Source of the DNA: Bacteroidaceae bacterium
Lineage (GTDB): Bacteria > Bacteroidota > Bacteroidia > Bacteroidales > Bacteroidaceae
Assembly (NCBI GenBank): GCA_030843315.1
Contig: JAUUPT010000046.1
Coordinates: 1-33,522, forward strand
Length of the DNA: 33,522 bases
Direction: 5' to 3'
The position numbers were made by a program, and so were the translations under genes. The notes under the pieces are model-generated. The model saw only the letters and a program-made list of their open reading frames with translations, was not told the origin of the DNA and searched no databases. Shown piece after piece: positions 22,887 to 30,500 of this stretch. Position 1 is the stretch's first letter. Each line of letters starts with the position of its first letter.

Positions 22887-25130
22887 ATGGAAACAATCTA
22901 CTTAGGTATCGTAGTCTTTCTATTCATACTCGCGGTATTCGACCTCGTGGTAGGAGTTAGCAATGACGCGGTAAACTTCTTGAACTCTGCCGTCGGAGCA
23001 AAGGCGGCCTCTTTCAAAACAGTATTGTTCATCGCAGGTATCGGCGTTTTCATCGGCGCCGCCCTATCCAATGGTATGATGGACATTGCACGACATGGAA
23101 TCTACCAACCGGAACACTTCTACTTTGCAGAAATCATGTGTATCCTACTGGCCGTGATGCTGACGGATGTAGTGTTGCTGGACGTCTTCAACACGATGGG
23201 TATGCCAACCTCCACCACCGTTTCAATGGTGTTTGAGTTATTAGGAGGTACATTTGCATTGGCACTTTTCAAAGTTTACGACAGTGACACTCTTCAACTC
23301 GGAGACCTAATCAACACCGATAAGGCATTGTCCGTCATCATGGCAATCTTTGTATCCGTGGCCATCGCATTCTTCTTCGGTATGCTGGTGCAATGGATAG
23401 CACGTCTTGTCTTTACCTTCAACTACAAAAAGAAAATGAAGTACAGCATTGCGCTGTTCGGCGGTATAGCTGCCACGTCTATCATCTACTTTATGCTGAT
23501 AAAGGGTTTAAAAGACAGTTCGTTCATGACTTCCGACAACAAGCACTGGATACAAGAGAACACCGGAATGCTGATTATCTATTGCTTTATCTTCTTCACC
23601 GTGCTGATGCAGATATTGCATTGGCTCAAGGTGAACATCTTCAAGGTAGTGGTACTGATGGGTACGTTCGCCCTGGCTATGGCCTTTGCAGGCAATGACT
23701 TGGTGAACTTCATCGGTGTGCCCCTGGCCGGATATTCTTCCTATGTAGATTATACAGCCAATGGAACAGCCGTCGGTCCCGACAGTTTCCTGATGACTTC
23801 ATTGCTGGGCCCTGCCAAAACACCGTGGTACTTCCTGTTCGGTGCAGGTGCCATCATGGTTTATTCGCTGTGTACCTCGAAGAAGGCACAAAACGTTATC
23901 AAGACTTCTGTAGACCTTTCACGCCAAGACGAAGGTGAAGAGAACTTCGGGAGCACCCCAATAGCCCGTACAATGGTACGATTCAGTATGAGCATGGCGA
24001 ACGGCATCGCCAAAGTGCTGCCCGAAAGCAGCAAGCGCTGGATTGAAACCCGCTTCCAGAAGGACGAGGCAATCATTGCCGACGGCGCAGCATTCGACTT
24101 GGTACGTGCATCTGTCAACCTGGTGATGGCAGGACTGCTCATCGCATTGGGTACTTCTTTGAAACTGCCCCTTTCTACCACTTACGTCACTTTCATGGTG
24201 GCTATGGGTACCTCGCTTGCCGACCGTGCCTGGGGACGTGACTCGGCTGTATACCGCATCACCGGTGTGCTGAGTGTCATCGGTGGCTGGTTCATCACGG
24301 CCGGAGCAGCATTTACCATCTGTTTCTTTGTAGCCGCAATTATCCACTTCGGTGGAACAATAGCCATTGTACTACTCATCGCCCTGGCAATATTCATACT
24401 GGTTCGTAGCCAGCTGATGTACAACAAGCGCAAAGCCAAAGAACAACGTAGTGAAACACTGAAACTGTTGTTGCAGAGCACAGATCAAGAAGAAGTATTC
24501 GAACTACTTCGCAAGCACACACGTGAAGAACTGAGCAATGTACTGGCCTTTGTAGAAGAAAACTTCGAACGCACCATCTCCTCTTTCATACGCGAAAACC
24601 TGAGAGGACTGCGACGCGCTACGGGCTCAGTAAAATTCGAAAAGCAACTCATCAAGCAGATGAAGCGCACAGGTACATTGGCCATGTGTCGACTCAACAA
24701 TAATACAGTGCTTGAAAAGGGACTTTATTACTATCAGGGCAATGACTTTGCCAGCGAACTGATATACAGCGTCGGCCGCCTTTGCGAACCATGTCTGGAG
24801 CATATCGACAATAACTTCAAGCCACTGGATGCCATTCAGAAAGGTGAATTCACCGACATAACAGAAGATATCACGAATCTGTTGCAAATATGTCGTCACA
24901 AACTGGAAATAAACAATTATGAAGGTCTGGATGAGGAAGTTCGCAAAGCAAATGATTTGAACGGACAGTTGGCACAACTGAAACGCCAGGAGTTGCAACG
25001 CATCCAAGAGCAAGGGGGAAGTATCAAAGTCAGCATGGTATATCTGGCCATCATACAAGAGGCACAGAATGTAGTGACATATACTATCAACCTAATGAAA
25101 GTAAGCCGCAAATTCCAAACAGGGGAATAA
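22887..25130 (+). CDS. Pit/PHO4-family inorganic phosphate transporter with PhoU-like tail
   Basis: Inner-membrane ion-coupled phosphate transporter. The two inverted family signatures are present: GVSNDAVNFLNSAVGAKAAS near residue 23 and FAGNDLVNFIGVPLAGYSSY near 270. About ten to twelve helices end near residue 530. The rest, some 220 residues from YNKRKAKEQRSE on, is helical, charged and probably cytoplasmic, resembling PhoU/DUF47-type tails seen in long Bacteroidota Pit proteins; this assignment is from pattern only. I chose the ATG at 22887 (747 aa); in-frame ATGs at 22881 and 22827 are possible, the latter adding a non-hydrophobic 18-residue lead. Follows ppk1 by 76 bases. The stop is 6 bases before the large hairpin. 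Confidence 0.9.
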   Translation: METIYLGIVVFLFILAVFDLVVGVSNDAVNFLNSAVGAKAASFKTVLFIAGIGVFIGAALSNGMMDIARHGIYQPEHFYFAEIMCILLAVMLTDVVLLDVFNTMGMPTSTTVSMVFELLGGTFALALFKVYDSDTLQLGDLINTDKALSVIMAIFVSVAIAFFFGMLVQWIARLVFTFNYKKKMKYSIALFGGIAATSIIYFMLIKGLKDSSFMTSDNKHWIQENTGMLIIYCFIFFTVLMQILHWLKVNIFKVVVLMGTFALAMAFAGNDLVNFIGVPLAGYSSYVDYTANGTAVGPDSFLMTSLLGPAKTPWYFLFGAGAIMVYSLCTSKKAQNVIKTSVDLSRQDEGEENFGSTPIARTMVRFSMSMANGIAKVLPESSKRWIETRFQKDEAIIADGAAFDLVRASVNLVMAGLLIALGTSLKLPLSTTYVTFMVAMGTSLADRAWGRDSAVYRITGVLSVIGGWFITAGAAFTICFFVAAIIHFGGTIAIVLLIALAIFILVRSQLMYNKRKAKEQRSETLKLLLQSTDQEEVFELLRKHTREELSNVLAFVEENFERTISSFIRENLRGLRRATGSVKFEKQLIKQMKRTGTLAMCRLNNNTVLEKGLYYYQGNDFASELIYSVGRLCEPCLEHIDNNFKPLDAIQKGEFTDITEDITNLLQICRHKLEINNYEGLDEEVRKANDLNGQLAQLKRQELQRIQEQGGSIKVSMVYLAIIQEAQNVVTYTINLMKVSRKFQTGE

Positions 25131-25134
25131 AAAT

Positions 25135-25215
25135 AAGGTGATAAAGTGATAGGGTGATAAGGTTGTAACGGCCTTATCACCCTATCACTTTATCACCCTA
25201 TCGCCTTATCACCTT
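25135..25215. repeat. Inverted arrays of an 8-nt repeat at the pit/cca convergence
   Basis: On the + strand, 3.5 copies of an 8-nt unit (consensus ARRGTGAT) run from 25135 to 25162. On the - strand, 5.5 copies of the same unit run from 25215 to 25172, starting inside the cca coding region, so that they encode its last residues (KVIRR) and its TAG. The same repeat thus lies at the 3' end of both convergent genes, each in its gene's direction. Confidence 0.85.
25137..25197. terminator. Perfect 26-bp hairpin, probable bidirectional terminator
   Basis: The arm 25137-25162 is the exact reverse complement of 25172-25197, with a 9-nt loop. It occupies the space between the pit and cca stop codons, with a right edge touching the cca stop. 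The stem is unusually long and not GC-rich, and no T tract follows on either side, so termination is inferred from position and strength. Confidence 0.75.
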
Positions 25216-26637
25216 CTTCAGCCCCATCTCCCCAGCCCGTTGTAGCATAAAAGCACGGGCAGCTTCGTATTCATTGGGAATAACGCCATCCAAAATGGCA
25301 TCTTTGATGGCACTCTTCAATGCACCGACCTGCTGGCAGGGAGATAAGCCAAAAGTTTCCATGATTTCTTCTCCACTGACAGGAGGTTGAAAATTGCGGA
25401 TGCGATCGCGCTCCTCCAGGTCCTTCAGTTTCTGGCGCACCAGTTGGAAATTGTTCAGGAAACGCTTCTTGCGTTCCGTATTTTTGGAAGTGATGTCGGC
25501 TTCGCACAGCGTCATCAGATCGTCAATGTCGTCACCCGCTTCGAAGAGCAGGCGGCGAACGGCAGAGTCGGTAACAACATCATCCGCTATAACAATGGGA
25601 CGCATATGCAGGCTCACCAATTTCTGTACATACTTCATCTTCTCATTCATGGGCAGCTTCATCTTGCGGAAGATATCGGGCACCATCTTCTCGCCGATAA
25701 AGTTATGGTTGTGGAAGGTCCACCCCGCCCGGGGCTCCCAACGCTTGGTGACGGGCTTGGCAATATCGTGCAACAAGGCAGCCCAGCGCAACCACAGGTT
25801 ATCGGTCTTTTTACTGATATTGTCGAGTACTTCAAGCGTATGGTAGAAGTTATCTTTATGTGCCCGACCGTTACGGGTTTCCACTCCCTGCAATGCTACC
25901 AGTTCAGGGAAAATGAGTTCCAGCAAACCGGAACGGTCCAGTTCGATAAATCCTTTGGAAGGTACCGGAGCGAGCAGAATCTTATTCAGTTCATCGGCAA
26001 TGCGTTCCTTGGAGATAATGGAAATACGCTCCTTGTTGCGGCACAAGGATTCAAAGGTAGCATCGTCTATATAAAAGTTAAGTTGGGTAGCAAAACGGAC
26101 ACAACGCATCATCCGCAGAGGGTCGTCGCTAAAGGTAATATCAGGATCGAGCGGTGTGCGGATGGTTTTCTCTTTCAGGTCTTCGATTCCGCCGAACGGG
26201 TCTACCAGTTCGCCATAACGTGCCTGGTTCAGACAAACAGCCAATGCATTGATGGTGAAGTCGCGACGGTTTTGATCGTCTTCCAGCGTACCGTCTTCTA
26301 CAATCGGCTTGCGTGAATCGTGAGTATAAGATTCCTTGCGTGCACCTACAAACTCCACCTCCGTACCACGGTACTTCAACTGTGCCGTACCAAAGTTCTT
26401 AAAGACGGAAACATGCGCACCCCGTCCCAAACGCTTGCCCAGCGCCTGGGCCATCACAATGCCACTACCTACCACCACCACATCAATATCCTTGGAGGGA
26501 CGTTGCAGGAAAATATCGCGTACATATCCGCCAACAACATAACACTCCAATCCCAGTTCATCTGCTGTCTCGGATATCCTCTTGAATATGTCGTCACTAA
26601 AATATTGTTTCAGTTCTTCGGGCGTCAACTCTATCAT
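25198..26637 (-). CDS. CCA-adding tRNA nucleotidyltransferase / poly(A) polymerase family, with HD domain
   Basis: Class II nucleotidyltransferase, most likely adding or repairing the 3' CCA of tRNA; poly(A) polymerase activity cannot be excluded from sequence alone. The 479 aa begin with the head domain: GGYVRDIFLQRPSKDIDVVVVG (near residues 36-57) with the two metal-binding Asp, and RRDFTINALAV (near 128). An RNA-binding neck region follows (FSDDPLRMMRCVRFATQL near 170). An HD hydrolase-like domain with HKDNFYHTLEVLDN and LLHDIAKP starts near residue 262. The C-terminal codons and stop lie in the 8-nt repeat. Divergent from the lipoprotein gene at 26718. Confidence 0.92.
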   Translation of the reverse strand: MIELTPEELKQYFSDDIFKRISETADELGLECYVVGGYVRDIFLQRPSKDIDVVVVGSGIVMAQALGKRLGRGAHVSVFKNFGTAQLKYRGTEVEFVGARKESYTHDSRKPIVEDGTLEDDQNRRDFTINALAVCLNQARYGELVDPFGGIEDLKEKTIRTPLDPDITFSDDPLRMMRCVRFATQLNFYIDDATFESLCRNKERISIISKERIADELNKILLAPVPSKGFIELDRSGLLELIFPELVALQGVETRNGRAHKDNFYHTLEVLDNISKKTDNLWLRWAALLHDIAKPVTKRWEPRAGWTFHNHNFIGEKMVPDIFRKMKLPMNEKMKYVQKLVSLHMRPIVIADDVVTDSAVRRLLFEAGDDIDDLMTLCEADITSKNTERKKRFLNNFQLVRQKLKDLEERDRIRNFQPPVSGEEIMETFGLSPCQQVGALKSAIKDAILDGVIPNEYEAARAFMLQRAGEMGLKKVIRR

Positions 26638-26662
26638 TTGTCAATAAATCATTTTGAGGGTG

Positions 26663-26670
26663 CAAAGATA
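26663..26670 (-). promoter_or_regulatory. -7 box of the cca-type gene
   Basis: TATCTTTG on the - strand matches TAnnTTTG and lies 26 bases upstream of the ATG at 26637. No clear -33 is seen. Confidence 0.5.
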
Positions 26671-26683
26671 CAGATATTATTTC

Positions 26684-26691
26684 TAATTTTG
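26684..26691 (+). promoter_or_regulatory. -7 box of the 26718 lipoprotein gene
   Basis: TAATTTTG matches TAnnTTTG, 26 bases upstream of the ATG. The nearest TTTG upstream is 27 bases away, too far for a standard spacer. Confidence 0.45.
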
Positions 26692-26717
26692 CCGTCACTA
26701 ATAAAAGAACAACAATT

Positions 26718-27548
26718 ATGAAGAAAGTAATACTCCTTGCGTGCCTTTGCGGCACCCTCTTCGCATGCGGAGATGTAGAAAAGAAAGCCGGCGAGAAACT
26801 GCAAGCTGCCCGTCAGGCTTTTGAGCTCGGCAATTACAGCGAAGCAAAGATGCAGATAGACAGTATCAAGATTCTCTATCCTAAAGCCTTCGAAACGCGT
26901 CGTGCAGGCATCGGGCTGATGCAGGAAGTGGAACTGAAAGAACAGGAGAAGAGCCTCGCTTATCTGGACAGTATGCTCCAGGTGAAGCAGGCGGAATTTG
27001 ATGCTGTGAAAGGCAAATATACTTTTGAGAAAGATGCCGAATACCAGAAGATAGGACACTACCTGCACCCCTCACAAGTATTGGAGAAGAACCTGCACCG
27101 CTCCTACCTCCGCTTCCAAGTAGACGAAACCGGAGTGATGAGCATGACTTCCATCTATTGCGGGTCTCACAATATTCATCACGTAGCCGTTAAAGTTACC
27201 GCTCCCGACGGCAGTTTCGCCGAGACACCCGCCTCCAAAGACAGCTACGAGACTACCGACCTAGGCGAAAAGATAGAGAAAGCCGACTACAAATTGGGTG
27301 AAGACGGCAATGTGATGGGCTTCCTCTATTTGAATAAGGATAAGAACATCAAAGTGAATTATCAAGGCGAACGCCCCTACTCCACCAACATGACTCCTGC
27401 CGACCGCCAGGCACTTGCCAGTGTCTACGAATTGGCACAGTTACTCTCTTCTATGACCGAGATCAAGAAGAACATGGAAGAAGCGAATCTGAAGATAGAG
27501 TTTGTAAAGAAGAAGATGGAAGAAAGGAATAACAAATCACAAGAGTAG
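26718..27548 (+). CDS. Lipoprotein with helical N- and C-terminal segments, not recognised
   Basis: A 276-aa lipoprotein of unknown function. The signal peptide ends in the lipobox LFAC (Cys17), followed by Gly-Asp. Residues about 20-110 are helical and Lys/Glu/Gln-rich: LQAARQAFELGNYSEAKMQI resembles a TPR helix pair, followed by a probable coiled coil. The middle (about 125-225) looks like a beta domain (YLRFQVDETGVMSMTSIY, IHHVAVKVTAPDGSF). The last 40 residues form a second charged helix (IKKNMEEANLKIEFVKKKMEE). No catalytic motif is visible. It stands alone, with its own -7 box and terminator. The fold guess is weak; a periplasmic or cell-envelope location is well supported. Confidence 0.8.
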   Translation: MKKVILLACLCGTLFACGDVEKKAGEKLQAARQAFELGNYSEAKMQIDSIKILYPKAFETRRAGIGLMQEVELKEQEKSLAYLDSMLQVKQAEFDAVKGKYTFEKDAEYQKIGHYLHPSQVLEKNLHRSYLRFQVDETGVMSMTSIYCGSHNIHHVAVKVTAPDGSFAETPASKDSYETTDLGEKIEKADYKLGEDGNVMGFLYLNKDKNIKVNYQGERPYSTNMTPADRQALASVYELAQLLSSMTEIKKNMEEANLKIEFVKKKMEERNNKSQE

Positions 27549-27577
27549 AAGCCACTACTCCACTGGACTATAAATAG

Positions 27578-27611
27578 AAACTGGGCATCTTCTCACGAAG
27601 GTGCCCAGTTT
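27578..27611 (+). terminator. Rho-independent terminator of the 26718 lipoprotein gene
   Basis: AAACTGGGCA (27578-27587) pairs exactly with TGCCCAGTTT (27602-27611). A G/T pair and four more pairs extend the stem to a TCAC loop. The downstream side is T-rich. Confidence 0.9.
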
Positions 27612-27652
27612 TGTTTCCTTTAGAGTAAAGAAACTATTAATGTAAAGTTAAA

Positions 27653-27685
27653 CTTACCGGGATGTTAGACTCCCGTCCCGGTAAG
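27653..27685 (-). terminator. Stem-loop downstream of the SusCD operon
   Basis: CTTACCGGGA (27653-27662) pairs exactly with 27676-27685, with a 13-nt loop. The - strand continues with a weak T/A-rich run, so it is a fair candidate terminator for the SusC-SusD operon. A second perfect 9-bp AT hairpin (27693-27701 with 27706-27714, loop CTTT) touches the last stop codon. Confidence 0.65.
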
Positions 27686-27713
27686 AGAGAATATACTAAT
27701 TCTTTAATTAGTA

Positions 27714-28226
27714 TCATTCGTCACTGGCAAGGCCGGAATAGCGGTAGCCGGCAACCTTCAGCTTGGCATAAGCTGCCGGAGCATTCTCATCATCGCTGAA
27801 GGAGACATAGAACACGATGCTATCCGCAGGAGTACCATGAGGTGTTGTGGCTGCTCCCAGCAGTATCTTGCCGCTATCAATCGTTACGTTACAGTCGTAT
27901 TTCTCGTTGGGGGCGGCACCTTCCGTAGCAAAAGTCAGCGCATTGACATCCGTTTTCACTTTTACCTTATAGTCCCAGAATTCCTCCATATCGTCCACAT
28001 ACATTTCTGTAGGAATATTGGCAGCCGTATTGTAGGTGAATAGCATGGTGTGTCCCAATCCGAAAGGATCTTGAAGGAGCACCGCGCCGTTAGCATCCAC
28101 AGCGTCTACCGTTACAGTCCATTCACCGGCAACCGCTTTAGTCGCAGTACTGCCGATTTCATCTTTTTCGCAGGAAGCCAGTAGTACTCCTGCGCACATC
28201 ATTAATAAGTATATTGCTTTCTTCAT
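27714..28226 (-). CDS. Putative lipid-binding-like lipoprotein of a SusCD locus
   Basis: A 170-aa lipoprotein, last gene of the SusC-SusD operon. Lipobox LASC with Cys19, followed by Glu-Lys-Asp-Glu, an acidic pattern that favours surface display in Bacteroides. The mature part is a small beta-rich domain: GEWTVTVDAVDANGAVLLQDPFGLGHTMLFTYNTA, then strands to the end. This resembles the calycin-like 'lipid-binding' lipoproteins (Lipid_bd family) often found in such loci; the assignment is from pattern and context, and no ligand is known. Eleven bases separate it from the upstream gene. Confidence 0.75.
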   Translation of the reverse strand: MKKAIYLLMMCAGVLLASCEKDEIGSTATKAVAGEWTVTVDAVDANGAVLLQDPFGLGHTMLFTYNTAANIPTEMYVDDMEEFWDYKVKVKTDVNALTFATEGAAPNEKYDCNVTIDSGKILLGAATTPHGTPADSIVFYVSFSDDENAPAAYAKLKVAGYRYSGLASDE

Positions 28227-28237
28227 ACTTCATCTAT

Positions 28238-28942
28238 TTATTTAGTAATTGCTCTTAAAGTTACAGTCAGAGGTGTGCCTCCGTAGTCTATATTCAATAC
28301 GAAAGTTCTTGTAGCCGGGTCAAAAGTCCCAGTTTCCAACTTAACCACAGTCCCCCGGTCACCAAAATACCAACTTCCCGTTTCACCGATCTGCGAAACC
28401 GTATTGTCGGCGGCAATGCTGATGACAGCTTCTGCATGGAAGTCATAAGAAGGCTCAAGACCCGCATTCACTCCATTGAATTGAAACCCTCCTATCAGGT
28501 CATCTACCAGGTAAGTACCGTCCCCATTATCCGTAATGTAAATGGGAGCATCATAGTAGTGCCTTGTAGACGTCTGGCTTTCACCAAAATAAAGAGTTGC
28601 CACAGAGGTCGGATCTACCACATAAACAGTTCTCGAAGCACTGGCGGAAAAGCCATCTTCGTTGTATGCCATATACGAAATGCTATAAATACCGACTTTA
28701 TTGGAATTTACGCCCGAACGAACGACCACCTCCCCGCTGACGTCTTCACCGTTCAGTTCGGCATAGCAGCCTTCATCCGCATAAGATTCACCAAGATTCA
28801 AAACGACAGACGGACTTCCCAGAACCTCTATTGTAGGGTAATAGGTGATGCGCGTCATCCCTGCCGTACTCTCGTCATCGCAACCGGTCAGCGAGAAAGC
28901 TGCCAGCGCAAACATCATCAGATATAATAATTTGCTTTTCAT
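28238..28942 (-). CDS. Ig-like (DUF5011/DUF5012-type) lipoprotein of a SusCD locus
   Basis: A 234-aa lipoprotein between SusD and the lipid-binding-like gene. Lipobox LTGC with Cys21 followed by Asp-Asp-Glu, probably surface exposed. Residues about 35-115 form an Ig-like domain of the DUF5011 type (VVLNLGESYADEGCYAELNG through GIYSISYMAYNEDGFSASASRTVYV). The C-terminal half is beta-rich with a repeated Gly-Asp pattern and fits DUF5012-type accessory proteins. Likely a glycan-binding or structural partner of the SusCD complex (inference). The ATG at 28942 is preferred over a TTG at 28954, since it starts the signal peptide directly. Spacing to SusD is 30 bases. Confidence 0.78.
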   Translation of the reverse strand: MKSKLLYLMMFALAAFSLTGCDDESTAGMTRITYYPTIEVLGSPSVVLNLGESYADEGCYAELNGEDVSGEVVVRSGVNSNKVGIYSISYMAYNEDGFSASASRTVYVVDPTSVATLYFGESQTSTRHYYDAPIYITDNGDGTYLVDDLIGGFQFNGVNAGLEPSYDFHAEAVISIAADNTVSQIGETGSWYFGDRGTVVKLETGTFDPATRTFVLNIDYGGTPLTVTLRAITK

Positions 28943-28972
28943 TGTTCTGTCCAATTTATGTATATTAATTGA

Positions 28973-30481
28973 TTACTTGCCCCAGAATACGGGTGATGTA
29001 TAGCCCGGGAATGCCGGTGTATTAGGGTTACGAGCCGAAGAACTTTCCGCATACGGATAGCGTTCCAATATTTTGTTGTCGCCCACTTGTCCGAATACTT
29101 GGACGGGAGTATAAAGCGTACCGGGTACATACTTCGAGGTGTCGAAAGAAGAGTCATCACCTATCTTATACATATCGCTGCCCTTGATCGTTCCAAATGC
29201 CGGATAATCCAGACGGCGCATTTCGCACCAGGCCTCAAATGTATTGACACCGGAGAGCGCCACCCACTTGGCTACACCGATACTCTTCTGATAGTTGCCC
29301 GCGTCGTAAGGATAACGTGCCACATACTCGGCCGCACCCTCTACGCCTGCCGTAGCAAACGATGCTTCGATAGCCTTGGCATAATGAGCCGCAGCATCGG
29401 CTGCCGAACCATAGCGTGCATAATATTCGGCCTTGAAGAATTCGATTTCCGATATCGTAATCAGGTATACCGGCATATCGAAACTTGCCACCGGACGACA
29501 CCATTTGGTTACCGAGAAGGAAGTCTTGGGATAGTTTGAACCCGAAACACCACCTATATACTTGCCTTCGCCGTTTTTCTCAAAGAATTTAGGAAGACGG
29601 GGATCCAGGTATGCTACATTACCTTCGGCGTCCAGCACCTGCATAGTACCGATAATCGCCACATTGGCGGCAATATTAATCTGCGAAGATCCCCAGGCGG
29701 TACTGAACTCTTCGGAATAGAACGGGTTCATGTGCCCGGACTCATTGCTCCAGCAACCGGCGTAGCTGACATCGCTTGTCGGGAAGTTGTCTTCGGCAAT
29801 CAGAGGTGCCACTTCGGACTGTACATCCTTGACATTAGCCATACGCATCAGCAACTTCAACTTCAGAGCATTGGCAAACTGAATCCATTGTCCTGCCGTT
29901 GCCGACGGATAAAGGAAATTGGTAACAACAGGATTGGAAGCCGAAACATGTTCCAAAGCCGTATTGAGTTCGGCAATCACTCCTTCGTAAACTGTCTGCC
30001 CGTCATCATATTTCGGTGCAAGGTTATTGGGATCGAGAGCTTCCGTATACGGAACCTCACCATAGCAGTCCACTAAGGCCTGATAAACGAAAGCACGCAA
30101 AGTGGTAGCTGCCAGATAAGTACCCCAGTCTTCGGCTGCCAACGACTTTTCGAGCACGGTCTTCGTATTCTGCAAAGCCTTCTGCGTGAACTGGGTATAA
30201 GTGCTGCTACTACGAGTGGCAGACATATTGAACTGTGAATAGTCTATGTAGTTTTCCGTTCCATTCAAGTGGGCATATTGCTCTGAATGAAATCCGCCGG
30301 CAATGCGCAGAAAGTTACCATAGCTTGCCGCCACGTTCATCTCGATGGCAGGCATCAGCATATTGGTTTCAATGTTGCCCTCAGCAGGCGAATTAGGATC
30401 TTGGTTGATATCCAGGTAGCTGTCGCAAGAGCCTAAAACAGCACTCAAGGCAACGGCGGACATTAGTAATATCTTTTTCAT
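28973..30481 (-). CDS. SusD/RagB-family nutrient-binding outer-membrane lipoprotein
   Basis: Surface lipoprotein that caps the partner SusC transporter and binds its ligand. The 502 aa begin with a signal peptide and lipobox LGSC (Cys19), followed by DSYLDINQDPNSP, a typical start of the SusD-like_2 type. Helical TPR-like segments include TYLAATTLRAFVYQALVDCYGEVPYTEAL (near residue 123), and NALKLKLLMRMANV (near 207). The C-terminal part EFFKAEYYARYGSAADAAAHYAKAIEASF is also characteristic. It lies 19 bases downstream of the SusC gene and is surely cotranscribed. Substrate unknown: no glycoside hydrolase, peptidase or regulator is in the window. Confidence 0.93.
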   Translation of the reverse strand: MKKILLMSAVALSAVLGSCDSYLDINQDPNSPAEGNIETNMLMPAIEMNVAASYGNFLRIAGGFHSEQYAHLNGTENYIDYSQFNMSATRSSSTYTQFTQKALQNTKTVLEKSLAAEDWGTYLAATTLRAFVYQALVDCYGEVPYTEALDPNNLAPKYDDGQTVYEGVIAELNTALEHVSASNPVVTNFLYPSATAGQWIQFANALKLKLLMRMANVKDVQSEVAPLIAEDNFPTSDVSYAGCWSNESGHMNPFYSEEFSTAWGSSQINIAANVAIIGTMQVLDAEGNVAYLDPRLPKFFEKNGEGKYIGGVSGSNYPKTSFSVTKWCRPVASFDMPVYLITISEIEFFKAEYYARYGSAADAAAHYAKAIEASFATAGVEGAAEYVARYPYDAGNYQKSIGVAKWVALSGVNTFEAWCEMRRLDYPAFGTIKGSDMYKIGDDSSFDTSKYVPGTLYTPVQVFGQVGDNKILERYPYAESSSARNPNTPAFPGYTSPVFWGK

Positions 30482-30500
30482 ATCTTATTTCTCCTTTATT

